Part shown: positions 53,011-61,311 of the stretch, one piece after another
Numbering within the stretch: the first letter of the stretch is position 1
Layout of the letters: each line of letters begins with the position of its first letter
NCBI RefSeq assembly: GCF_900129725.1
Contig: NZ_FQWQ01000001.1
Location: 1,798,001-1,862,000 of the forward strand
Source: Chryseolinea serpens
GTDB lineage: Bacteria; Bacteroidota; Bacteroidia; Cytophagales; Cyclobacteriaceae
Direction: 5' to 3'
Length of the DNA stretch: 64,000 nucleotides
The notes under the pieces: model-generated
What the model saw: the letters and a program-made list of their open reading frames with translations, nothing else
Databases searched by the model: none
Told to the model about the DNA's origin: nothing
Position numbers and translations under genes: made by a program

Positions 53011-54765
53011 ATGAAAAGATGTTTACCTCTCTTGCTGGCTGTGATGGTCGTCGCGTGCACGGCACCACCGCCCCAACCCGACCGTTCGCTGTATACCATC
53101 ATCGATGAAGAATGGTCCTTCCGCCTGAAAGAATTCCCGCTCTTCGCCACCTACAACGACGACACCACACAAAACGACAAGCTCGGTTCGTTTGCCCCGG
53201 AAGACCTGGCACGCCGTGAAAAATTCTATACCACGCTTTTAAGCAACCTCCATCAGGTCGACCGCAAGTCGCTTGCGCGTGAAGACCTGGTGAACTATGA
53301 TTTGTTCACCTTCTATGCACAGGAAGAACTGGATTATTACCTCAACAAAGAATACCGCATCCCCATCCTCGCCGATGATGGCTTTCACATCTCTTTTGCA
53401 CACATGCCTTCGTCGTTGCCTTTCTTCACCGAAAAAGATTATCGCAACTACATCGAACGGTTGAAGGCCTATCCCACCTATGTCGATCAGAATATCCATT
53501 GGATGAAACAAGGTCTGAAAGATGGCTTCACCATGCCAAAGGTGGTGCTGAACGGCTATGAAGTGACCATCACCTCCCACATTGTGACCGACGCCGACCA
53601 GAGCCTGTTCTTCAAACCCTTCCAGAACATGCCCGCAACCTTCCCGGCCGCAACGAAAGAAAAGCTGATCGCCGCCGGCAAGGAAGCCATCCTGAAAAGT
53701 GTCGTGCCCGGCTACCAAACCTTCCTGGATTTTATGACCAAAGAATACATTCCCGGCTGCCGAGAGACCCTTGGCACATCGGCTTTGCCGGGTGGTGAAA
53801 AATATTATCAGAACCGCATTCACTACTACACCACCACCAACATGACCGCCGACGAGGTGCATGCCCTCGGTCTCAAAGAAGTGGAACGCATCAAAGGCGA
53901 AATGCTGGACGTGATCAAGCAAGTGGGCTTCAAAGGCGACCTGGCGGCGTTTATAAAATTCCTGCGCACCGATCCACGCTTCTATCCCAAAACTGCGGAA
54001 GAGCTGTTGAAAGACGCTTCCTTCATCGCCAAGAAAATGGATGGCAAGTTGCCTTCCCTCTTCGGCAAGCTGCCACGCCAACCCTACGGCGTTGCGCCTG
54101 TGCCCGACCACCTGGCCCCCAAGTACACGGCGGGCCGTTATTCGGGCGCGCCCATAAAAAGCAGCGAAGCCGGTCACTACTGGGTGAACACCTACAACCT
54201 GCCGAGCCGCACGCTGTACACGCTGGAAGCCCTCACGCTGCACGAAGCGGTGCCGGGTCACCACTTGCAGGGCGCGCTTACCCAGGAGTTGGAGAACCTG
54301 CCCAAATTCAGACAGCAAATGTATATCAATACCTTTGGCGAAGGCTGGGGACTGTATTCCGAATGGCTGGGCATCGAAGCCGGCTTTTACCAGGATCCCT
54401 ATTCGAACTTCGGACGCCTTACCTATGAAATGTGGCGCGCCTGCCGCCTGGTGGTGGACACCGGCATCCACGTGAAAGGCTGGACCCGCCAACAGGTGAT
54501 CGACTATCTCGCCGCCAACACCGCCCTTTCCCTGCACGAATGCACAACCGAAACCGACCGCTACATCTCCTGGCCGGGTCAGGCCCTGGCCTACAAGATC
54601 GGCGAACTGAAAATCAAGGAACTGCGCAAAAAAGCAGAGCAGGCGCTCGGCGAAAAATTTGACGTGCGCGCTTTTCACGACACCGTGCTCAGCCAGGGAA
54701 CGGTAACGCTTCCCATCCTGGAAGATATGATCGATGCTTTTATCGAGACCTCGAGAAAGAAATAG
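53011..54765 (+). CDS. DUF885 family lipoprotein peptidase (copy 2)
   Basis: A 584-residue lipoprotein with lipobox VVAC (Cys16). The active-site motif is HEAVPGHH (H411, E412, H417) with downstream FGEGWGLYSEWL giving the third ligand. It is only distantly similar to the DUF885 protein at 47632, so the two are not a recent duplication. The frame is open for 48 codons upstream, but only the ATG at 53011 yields the lipoprotein signal. It is followed by a bidirectional terminator. Confidence 0.93.
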   Translation: MKRCLPLLLAVMVVACTAPPPQPDRSLYTIIDEEWSFRLKEFPLFATYNDDTTQNDKLGSFAPEDLARREKFYTTLLSNLHQVDRKSLAREDLVNYDLFTFYAQEELDYYLNKEYRIPILADDGFHISFAHMPSSLPFFTEKDYRNYIERLKAYPTYVDQNIHWMKQGLKDGFTMPKVVLNGYEVTITSHIVTDADQSLFFKPFQNMPATFPAATKEKLIAAGKEAILKSVVPGYQTFLDFMTKEYIPGCRETLGTSALPGGEKYYQNRIHYYTTTNMTADEVHALGLKEVERIKGEMLDVIKQVGFKGDLAAFIKFLRTDPRFYPKTAEELLKDASFIAKKMDGKLPSLFGKLPRQPYGVAPVPDHLAPKYTAGRYSGAPIKSSEAGHYWVNTYNLPSRTLYTLEALTLHEAVPGHHLQGALTQELENLPKFRQQMYINTFGEGWGLYSEWLGIEAGFYQDPYSNFGRLTYEMWRACRLVVDTGIHVKGWTRQQVIDYLAANTALSLHECTTETDRYISWPGQALAYKIGELKIKELRKKAEQALGEKFDVRAFHDTVLSQGTVTLPILEDMIDAFIETSRKK

Positions 54766-54783
54766 GCTGCGCGTTGTTCGCAA

Positions 54784-54817
54784 AAAAAAGGCCTTGATGT
54801 GAGTCAAGGCCTTTTTT
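54784..54817. terminator. Bidirectional intrinsic terminator
   Basis: AAAAAAGGCCTTGA at 54784-54797 pairs with TCAAGGCCTTTTTT at 54804-54817 around TGTGAG. A-runs on the left and T-runs on the right let it act on both strands, ending the DUF885 gene and the convergent reductase gene. Confidence 0.93.
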
Positions 54818-54835
54818 ATTTTTTTAACCATTGGA

Positions 54836-55963
54836 TCATCCGATCTCGATCACCACATCGTCGGTGAGCGGGTGGCCGACGCAAGTGAGGACATAGCCTT
54901 CGTCGCGTTCCGATTTGGAGAGTCCCTCCTCTTCGTCGAGTTTCACTTTGCCCGACAGGCACTTACCACGACAGGCGGTGCACAAACCACTCTGGCAAGA
55001 GTATGGCAAGTCGATGCCCTGATCCAACGCGGTTTCCAAAATGGCTTTGCCGGCGGGGACCAACACTTTGTATTCCTGGCCATCGTAGCGGATGGTTACT
55101 TCGTGGTCTTTAGCGGCGCCTCCTTCGGTGGCAGCGGGCGTTTCTTTTTTATCGATGGTGCCCTGCACAAAGCTTTCCTTAAAGATCTTTTCTTTGGGGA
55201 TGTGACGCGCTTCCAGCAGCGTGTCCACGTTCTTCATCATGCCCTCGGGACCGCACATGAGGTAGGTGGTCTTGTCGATGCCCCAGTCGGGGATGCGCTC
55301 GAAGAGTTTGGTGAGCATGTCGTGGTTCAAAAGACCCGAGTAGCCTTGCCAGTTCATGGGGGCATTGTCGAGGATATGGATCACGTGCAGGCGGCCTTCG
55401 TCCTCGGTCTGCATGCGGTCGAGGGTGTTTTTGAAAATGATGCTATCGACATCGCGGTTGCAATAAATGAGCGAGCAGATGCTGTCGGGTTCTTGCGTGA
55501 GGATGCTTTTGATGAGCGACATCATGGGCGTGATGCCCGAACCCCCGGCGAACATGATGATGTGACGCTTGTTGGTCTTTACGAACTCGGTGGTGAATTG
55601 CCCCATCGGTTCCATGATCCGCACCTTGGCACCAGGTTTCAAATTGTCAGGCAGCCAGTTGGACATCAACCCTTTCTCTACACGCTTTACGGTGACGACC
55701 AGGTCGGGGTCGGTGAACGGTGACGAACAAAGGGAATAGGCACGGCGTACGTCTTTGCCCTGCATGGGCACGATGAGTGTGAGGAATTGTCCGGCTTTGT
55801 AGCTGATCTTGGGTTCCGGCTGTACGAAGGCCACGGAGATGGCGTCGTTCGTTTCCTGGATGACGTTTTTCACGGTCAGGTCATAATAGCGCGGCCCGCT
55901 GTGGTTCTCTTCCTTTTCCTTGGGTGGTGTTTTATCCGATTTTTTAAAGAAGCTAAAAGCCAT
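54836..55963 (-). CDS. PaaE-like ferredoxin-NAD(P)H reductase
   Basis: A 375-residue oxidoreductase with three domains: FAD-binding (RAYSLCSS near residue 75), NAD(P)-binding (GGSGITPMMS; CGPEGMM) and a C-terminal plant-type [2Fe-2S] ferredoxin domain (SCQSGLCTACRGKC ... LTC). This order is that of PaaE, the reductase of phenylacetyl-CoA epoxidase, and of related hydroxylase reductases. No paaABCD genes are nearby, so it may feed electrons to another oxygenase, conceivably the Rieske protein at 10614; this is inference. The N-terminal 25 residues are charged and variable. Confidence 0.92.
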   Translation of the reverse strand: MAFSFFKKSDKTPPKEKEENHSGPRYYDLTVKNVIQETNDAISVAFVQPEPKISYKAGQFLTLIVPMQGKDVRRAYSLCSSPFTDPDLVVTVKRVEKGLMSNWLPDNLKPGAKVRIMEPMGQFTTEFVKTNKRHIIMFAGGSGITPMMSLIKSILTQEPDSICSLIYCNRDVDSIIFKNTLDRMQTEDEGRLHVIHILDNAPMNWQGYSGLLNHDMLTKLFERIPDWGIDKTTYLMCGPEGMMKNVDTLLEARHIPKEKIFKESFVQGTIDKKETPAATEGGAAKDHEVTIRYDGQEYKVLVPAGKAILETALDQGIDLPYSCQSGLCTACRGKCLSGKVKLDEEEGLSKSERDEGYVLTCVGHPLTDDVVIEIG

Positions 55964-56331
55964 AATGTAACATTAGTATTTTTGTCGGTCATCTCGCCAT
56001 CCCTCCCCGTTTCCACAGTATCCGTAGATACAACAAAATAATCAGGAGACCAGTTTTAAAGCGCCGGGCAAAACCCTTGCCGGTACAAAAGTAATGAGGA
56101 ATACGTTATCCGTAAAAGTTACCTTTTCTTTAAGACCCTGAGCACGGAAGATCAACGCATGCATTTTCTCGTCTCCGGAGCGTGGATCGGGGCTTGTCGC
56201 GCTGAAAAACCGTGTAAGAAGGCGCTTGAGCTATCAAAAAAGCGGTCCCTGGCCGGTAGCACCCGGGAAGGTATGACGGGTTTGGCAGGTTCAGCCCGGC
56301 CCCTTACTTTTGGGGCTTAATACGATAGACC
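55964..56331. other. Intergenic region holding divergent promoters
   Basis: These 368 nt lie between the divergent reductase and purB genes. The right end contains the purB promoter. No tRNA, riboswitch or ORF was recognised in the rest. Confidence 0.5.
56281..56312 (+). promoter_or_regulatory. Complete Bacteroidota promoter of purB
   Basis: TTTG at 56281-56284 and TACTTTTG at 56305-56312 are separated by exactly 20 nt, matching the Bacteroidota primary sigma consensus TTTG-N19/20-TAnnTTTG. The start codon lies 19 nt downstream, implying a short leader. It is the best promoter in the window. Confidence 0.75.
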
Positions 56332-57669
56332 GTGCAATTAAATCCACTTACCGCCATATCCCCCGTCGACGGGCGATACTTCGAAGCCGTCAAACCCCTC
56401 TCCCCCTATTTTTCCGAGTTTGGCCTCATGCGCTATCGTGTGCAGGTGGAGATCGAGTACCTCATTTCCCTGTCCGGCGCCATCACGGAGCTGGAGGACT
56501 TCCCCGTCCACAAGATCAACGACATCCGCAAGATCTATAAGAATTTCACGGAAGCGCATGCCACCGAGATCAAGGAGATCGAAAAGATCACCAACCACGA
56601 CGTGAAGGCGGTGGAATACTTCATCAAGAAAGAGTTTGAAAAGCTGAAGCTGGACAGTTTCAAAGAGTTTGTCCACTTTGGCCTCACCTCGCAGGACATC
56701 AACAACACGGCCATCCCCCTGCTCCTGAAAGAATTCCTGGAACGCGAATATTTCTCCATGGTCGACGTGCTGGTGACACGCCTGAACACGATGGCCATCG
56801 AATGGAAAGACATCCCCATGCTGGCCCACACCCACGGGCAACCGGCATCGCCCACACGCCTGGGCAAAGAGATCATGGTGTTTGGCGCGCGACTGGAGAA
56901 ACAGCTCACGCAGCTCAAAACCGTTCCCCATGCTGCCAAGTTCGGGGGTGCCACCGGCAACCTGAACGCCCACCACATCGCCTACCCGACGATTGACTGG
57001 AACAAGTTTGCCGACGAATTCTGCCACCACCTCAACCTGGTGCGCAGCTACCCTACCACGCAGATCGAACACTACGACAACATGGCCGCCCTGTTCGACA
57101 ACCTGAAACGCATCAACACCATCCTCATCGACTTCAGCCGCGACATGTGGCAATACATTTCGATGGAATACTTCAAACAAAAAATAAAAGAAGGCGAAGT
57201 GGGCTCCTCGGCCATGCCCCACAAAGTGAACCCCATCGACTTCGAAAACGCTGAGGGCAACCTCGGCTTTGCCAATGCGATCTTCGAATACCTCTCGGCC
57301 AAGCTGCCGGTCTCGCGCCTGCAACGCGACCTCACCGACTCGACGGTGTTGAGAAACATCGGGGTGCCGCTGGCCCATACGTACATTGCGCTGCAGTCGC
57401 TGCTAAAAGGTCTGAGCAAACTCGAACTTAACGAGGCGGCTATACACGCCGATCTGGATAATAACTGGGCTGTGGTGGCGGAAGCCATTCAGACGGTGTT
57501 GCGGAAGGAAGGGTATCCCAATCCTTATGAGGCGTTGAAAGCCCTGACGCGGAAGAATGAGAAGATCACGAAGGAGAGTCTGGCGGTGTTTATTGATGGG
57601 TTGAATGTGAAGGATGCGGTGAAGGAGCGGTTAAAGGGGATTACTCCGTTTAACTATGTGGGAATTTAA
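56332..57669 (+). CDS. purB: Adenylosuccinate lyase
   Basis: PurB acts twice in purine synthesis, releasing fumarate from SAICAR and from adenylosuccinate. The 445-residue protein starts at a GTG (MQLNPLTAISPVDGRY), consistent with family N-termini and with the promoter spacing. Motifs: VHFGLTSQDINNTA, AHTHGQPASPTRLGKE (catalytic His), and the fumarase/lyase signature GSSAMPHKVNPIDFENAEG with its flexible catalytic Ser. It is monocistronic as far as visible; downstream begins an accessory region. Confidence 0.95.
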   Translation: MQLNPLTAISPVDGRYFEAVKPLSPYFSEFGLMRYRVQVEIEYLISLSGAITELEDFPVHKINDIRKIYKNFTEAHATEIKEIEKITNHDVKAVEYFIKKEFEKLKLDSFKEFVHFGLTSQDINNTAIPLLLKEFLEREYFSMVDVLVTRLNTMAIEWKDIPMLAHTHGQPASPTRLGKEIMVFGARLEKQLTQLKTVPHAAKFGGATGNLNAHHIAYPTIDWNKFADEFCHHLNLVRSYPTTQIEHYDNMAALFDNLKRINTILIDFSRDMWQYISMEYFKQKIKEGEVGSSAMPHKVNPIDFENAEGNLGFANAIFEYLSAKLPVSRLQRDLTDSTVLRNIGVPLAHTYIALQSLLKGLSKLELNEAAIHADLDNNWAVVAEAIQTVLRKEGYPNPYEALKALTRKNEKITKESLAVFIDGLNVKDAVKERLKGITPFNYVGI

Positions 57670-57701
57670 GACCCGGTCGAACGGCACGCGAGAACCAAAA
57701 T

Positions 57702-58306
57702 TTATTTTATCAGGAGTTGCAGCCGTCTCTTGGGGAATCCGGCAGTAGCAAGCGTAAAAAAGGCCGTTTCAACATTCGTCTCTTTTTCCAGCCCTTCAAG
57801 CAGAATGACATTCTCGGGTGAATTGTAAGTTCCCATCTGCGTCAAATAAGTTCGTAATCGATCTGTAAGAATGCATACATCCATTGCCTGATGGTTATTC
57901 TTTCTATACTGCCTGAGAAGTCTCTGGATATGATTTTTCTTCCCTTCATATCGTATGTCCTCCATATTTTTTTCGTCGTGTTCGTCTTTGAGAAGGGATT
58001 CGACAGCCATGTCAATTGTACCGTCGTATCCGGGAATCGCCTTCAGGTAGAGGCTTGTCGAGGCCAACATCTATTCCGAAATAATACCCGCCTCCGATCA
58101 GAAGCCCTATCGCTATAAATAAGGACAAAAAGTCCCAGGGGAGCTTCTCCAGGCCAAAACGAATGGTTTGTGAAATATGAAATATCGCGATTTTTCCTGT
58201 AGTCAAAGTAGTATAAGATTGCCGTAAACAGTGCAGCCCAAAAGACATACATATACCGAAGATTTGAATTTCCAAAACGGGTGGCAACTCTGCCGGGATT
58301 AAGCAT
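57702..58306 (-). pseudogene. Frameshifted small membrane protein gene
   Basis: Reading minus from an ATG at 58304-58306 gives a membrane helix (VFWAALFTAILYYF), then the frame breaks near the AAAA run at 58156-58159. One base fewer there restores LPWDFLSLFIAIGLLIGGGYYFG in the next frame. A second one-base shift near 58070-58090 leads into the third frame (LYLKAIPGYDGTIDMAVE, to the stop at 57702). Joined, the parts give about 199 residues with two membrane helices and a hydrophilic C-terminus. The start overlaps the stop of the upstream gene (TGATG). It is either a decayed gene or carries two assembly errors; the family is not recognised. Confidence 0.6.
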
Positions 58307-58581
58307 CAGATCAATACAGATCGGGCAAAGTCAGTTTGTTGCCACTTTTCATTGATCCCAACTTTTAATCCGTCTTTTGATTGTACCATCAAACCAATGC
58401 CAAGCAATTCACCCAACGCTTCCTCCGATTTAAAAAACGGAATGTTGTATTTTTTCTTTAAAAAAATGAGCAATTCATCTTTGTCCAAGCATGGGGCAGT
58501 AATAATGCTGGATAGCTCATAAATAGCCTTCAGTAATACAACTTTCAAGGCAGTCGGATTTTTACTAATTGAAGCTTCCAT
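58306..58581 (-). CDS. Small winged-helix-like protein, function unknown
   Basis: A 91-residue protein, with KVVLLKAIYELSSI and DELLIFLKKKYNIPFFKSEEALGELLGIGLMVQSKDG reading like helix-helix-wing of a winged-helix fold, followed by a polar C-terminus. Its codons are AT-rich compared with neighbouring core genes. Stop and next start overlap by one base, so it is translationally coupled to the broken membrane protein gene. I do not recognise a family. Confidence 0.6.
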   Translation of the reverse strand: MEASISKNPTALKVVLLKAIYELSSIITAPCLDKDELLIFLKKKYNIPFFKSEEALGELLGIGLMVQSKDGLKVGINEKWQQTDFARSVLI

Positions 58582-58875
58582 AACGCAAAAAATGTTTTGT
58601 CCAATTTAACAAGAAGACAATTAAATATCAACGATTTAGAAATTCCAAAGAATGTCATTATACAAATTCATCACATGAACGACCGATTGATCTGTTGAGA
58701 ATTCGTAATCTGCGATGTTGAAAGGGCCATCTCCACCACTTTTGACCAAGCAACCAAACTTAGAGCAGAGGATAGGTCGAAAGGATTACACCTTTTAATT
58801 ATGTTGGAATCCGAGGAATGTGAATCCAAAATTCCGGATTTCCAGCTCCGGAATTTTCGACTCCTGAAAAATCCA

Positions 58876-60117
58876 TCAATACTTCTCAATCATATCCAAC
58901 GTCTGCTCCTTAATGTCCGTGGTCGTAGCAGCACTGTCCATTTTCCTTCTGCCGAACAGTAACACCACTAGCCCAATCGTGGCACAGACCGCCATGACAC
59001 CTGCCAACGGGGTGGGTGTCTGCGCATTCAGAAGTCCTATAACAGCCGAGGCCAGTGAACCAAGGCCCATCTGAATGGCGCCCATCAAGGCAGAGGCGCT
59101 TCCGGCTTCTTTCGTGAACGGTGCCATGGACAAGGCCGCAGAGTTGGGAAAGATGAGTCCCTGACAACTCAGAAAAAGAAACATCAGAAAGATGGTCGAC
59201 ACCAGTCCTAATAATCCGGCGGCGGCACCGGCAAACAGCAATATTCCAACAGTGACTTGTACTACCAAAGACCATTTCATCAACTGTTCGCTGCTGTAAT
59301 AGCGAAGCAGCAAATTATTGAGTTGACTGCTACTGATCAGTCCTGCCGCGATCAATGCGAAGATCCATCCGTACTGTTGTTCTGTTACGGTATAGTATTT
59401 CATAAACACAAACGGCGACCCGGCCAGATAGGCAAACAACCCGGCCGACCCGATACCTCCCGAGAAGGCATAGGTAAAAAATTGTTTGTCCTTTATCACC
59501 GTTGTGAAGCTTGCCAGGATCGGTTTGGGGCGTAGTGAAAATGTAGGATCAGGTTGCTTACTTTCCGGAAGCCACAGTATAAGCGCAATCAGGATGGCTA
59601 AGGTTACTACGGCCAGCAAAACAAACACCCAACTCCAACCCCAGTGTGCAATGACAAGGCTGCCCACCGTCGGCGCCAAAATCGGGGAAACCCCCAGCAC
59701 CAGGATGAGCAAGGACAATACTTTTGCATTTTCCTCCACGGGAAACAAATCGCGGACAATGGCACGGGGTGCCACCATACTCACGCAGCCGCCCAAGGCC
59801 TGAAACAGTCTGAAGACAATCAGCATTTCAATGGACGTGGAGAGTGCGCACCCTATGGATGCAAACAAGTATACTATCAATCCAATGACGAGCGGTCTTT
59901 TTCTGCCAAAGCGATCCAGTAGCGGGCCGATCAATATCTGCCCCAAACAAATTCCGACAAAGAAGCTAGATAATGAATAAGACACAGCATCCACACTGGT
60001 GTGCAGGCTGTTGGCAATGGCAGGGAATCCTGGCAGATACATATCGATCGAGAATGGACCGATGGCCGAAAGTAATCCTAAAATCAGAATGAGGACAAAG
60101 CGATTTGAGTTTTTCAA
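58876..60117 (-). CDS. Bcr/CflA family multidrug efflux MFS transporter
   Basis: A 413-residue 12-helix transporter of the drug:H+ antiporter-1 group. Signatures are SIDMYLPGFPAIA in helix 1, GPLLDRFGRKRPL in the 2-3 loop, and RLFQALGGCVSMVAPRAIVRDL in helices 4-5, which are typical of Bcr/CflA. It resides in the inner membrane and probably exports bicyclomycin-, sulfonamide- or chloramphenicol-like drugs. It lies in the accessory stretch between purB and msrB; no regulator is adjacent. Confidence 0.92.
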   Translation of the reverse strand: MKNSNRFVLILILGLLSAIGPFSIDMYLPGFPAIANSLHTSVDAVSYSLSSFFVGICLGQILIGPLLDRFGRKRPLVIGLIVYLFASIGCALSTSIEMLIVFRLFQALGGCVSMVAPRAIVRDLFPVEENAKVLSLLILVLGVSPILAPTVGSLVIAHWGWSWVFVLLAVVTLAILIALILWLPESKQPDPTFSLRPKPILASFTTVIKDKQFFTYAFSGGIGSAGLFAYLAGSPFVFMKYYTVTEQQYGWIFALIAAGLISSSQLNNLLLRYYSSEQLMKWSLVVQVTVGILLFAGAAAGLLGLVSTIFLMFLFLSCQGLIFPNSAALSMAPFTKEAGSASALMGAIQMGLGSLASAVIGLLNAQTPTPLAGVMAVCATIGLVVLLFGRRKMDSAATTTDIKEQTLDMIEKY

Positions 60118-60219
60118 AATGAAGGGTTGTAAGGGTTGGTAAAAATCAAAAGAATTGAATAAAGCCCAACGTCATGGGGGGATGAAAAGTTTGGGAAGGC
60201 GTCATACTTATGGAAATAA

Positions 60220-60273
60220 GTAGTCAGTAGCCAGTAGTCAGTGGCCAGTAGCTGGGTGGTCAGAATCTGGATT
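60220..60273. repeat. CAGTAG-word low-complexity repeat
   Basis: TAGTCAGTAGCCAGTAGTCAGTGGCCAGTAGCTGG followed by CAGAATCTGGATTG. The same words in reverse complement occur at 37038-37113 (CTACTGAAT, CTGGATTCTGG). The repeat lies about 100 nt before the four-helix-bundle gene. Confidence 0.65.
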
Positions 60274-60376
60274 GAAGGTGGTAAGGGGACAGTTCATTTC
60301 TGGAGGGAATTTGATTTGATGGAGTGCAGTTACTAACTTGCTATAGTCTTGTTGTGTGTAATTTTAATAGTCCGGT

Positions 60377-60766
60377 ATGGAAGCATTGAGGAGTTTTAAG
60401 GACCTGCTTGTTTGGCAGAAGGCGCACGCATTTGTGTTGGCGGTCTATCGGTTAACCCAAAATTTTTCAAAGGAGGAACAATACGGCTTGACATTGCAAT
60501 TCCGCCGTGCGGGCGTTTCCGTTGCGGCCAATATTGCTGAAGGATTTACAAGGCGCTCCTCGCGGGAAAAGATCAGGATGCTCAATATCGCCCATGGTTC
60601 GCGCGAGGAATGTAAATACTACATCATCCTATCAAAAGACTTATCCTACGGCAGCAACCCCTCACTCGAACCCCTCGCCAAAGAAGTCAGCAAAATGCTA
60701 AACGCCTGTATCAAATCCCTCGACCCTACCCCAACCAACCAACACCCACCGACTACTAACTACTAA
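60377..60766 (+). CDS. Four-helix-bundle protein (23S rRNA IVP/avd-like family)
   Basis: A 129-residue protein of the four-helix-bundle family first seen encoded by 23S rRNA intervening sequences. The start SFKDLLVWQKAHAFVLAVY and the core YGLTLQFRRAGVSVAANIAEGFTRRS match closely, as does GSREECKYYIILSKDL. Free-standing copies are common in Bacteroidota and have no proven function; the same fold occurs in Avd of diversity-generating retroelements, but no reverse transcriptase lies here. The C-terminus, PTNQHPPTTNY, is encoded by repetitive ACTACTAACTACTAA sequence and is not part of the fold. It ends 9 nt before the convergent msrB stop. Confidence 0.92.
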   Translation: MEALRSFKDLLVWQKAHAFVLAVYRLTQNFSKEEQYGLTLQFRRAGVSVAANIAEGFTRRSSREKIRMLNIAHGSREECKYYIILSKDLSYGSNPSLEPLAKEVSKMLNACIKSLDPTPTNQHPPTTNY

Positions 60767-60775
60767 CTACTGAAT

Positions 60776-61231
60776 TCAAACTTTCTCCTTCTCCTCCACC
60801 AACCGTATAGACGCCGAGTTAATACAATATCGCAACCCCGAAGGCGCCGGTCCATCCGGGAAAACGTGTCCGAGATGTCCATCGCAAACGTTGCACATCA
60901 CCTCCACGCGGACCATGCCATAGCTGGTATCGCTTTTGTATTGGATCGCATTTTCTTTCACGGGCACATTGAAGCTGGGCCAGCCCGTGCCGGATTCAAA
61001 TTTCTGGCGCGAGTCGAACAGCGGGGTGCCACACGCGCGGCAGGCATAGAGGCCAGGCTCGTGGATCTCGCAGTACTCGCCCGTGAAGGCGCGTTCTGTT
61101 CCTTTTTTGCGCAGGATCTGAAATTCTTCGGGGCCGAGGAGCTCGCGCCACTCTTCGTCGGTTCGCTCTACTCTTCTGTCGGGGGTGAGGTTCCCGTTCT
61201 TAGCAAGGGTTAATACTTCTTTCCAGTTCAT
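60776..61231 (-). CDS. msrB: Peptide-methionine (R)-S-oxide reductase
   Basis: MsrB reduces methionine-R-sulfoxide in proteins. The 151-residue product has both zinc CxxC pairs (C64/C67 in CRAC, C113/C116 in CNVC), the GTGWPSF substrate motif, GHLGHVFPDGP and the catalytic C136 in RYCINSASI. There is no signal peptide, so it is cytoplasmic. It is downstream of nothing obvious on its strand; the LacI-type gene 80 nt upstream is in the same direction. Confidence 0.95.
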   Translation of the reverse strand: MNWKEVLTLAKNGNLTPDRRVERTDEEWRELLGPEEFQILRKKGTERAFTGEYCEIHEPGLYACRACGTPLFDSRQKFESGTGWPSFNVPVKENAIQYKSDTSYGMVRVEVMCNVCDGHLGHVFPDGPAPSGLRYCINSASIRLVEEKEKV

Positions 61232-61311
61232 GATGGTTCAACAAATAAAATAAATAGAATGTTCAACGTCAGATTTCCCATATTCTGCCCCCTGGATTCC
61301 GGATCCTGATC

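Noticed and set aside
53239-54831. 530-codon minus-strand open frame opposite the second DUF885 gene
   Set aside because: It mirrors a gene with clear lipobox and HExxPGH motif; its own translation is His/Gln/Phe-rich with no motif, as expected for an antisense shadow in a GC-rich gene.
55964-56331. Purine riboswitch ahead of purB
   Set aside because: No conserved purine-aptamer core was seen, and the promoter lies only 19 nt before the start codon, leaving no room for an aptamer in the leader.
60377-60766. Avd component of a diversity-generating retroelement
   Set aside because: The fold family is right, but no reverse transcriptase, template repeat or variable repeat was found nearby.
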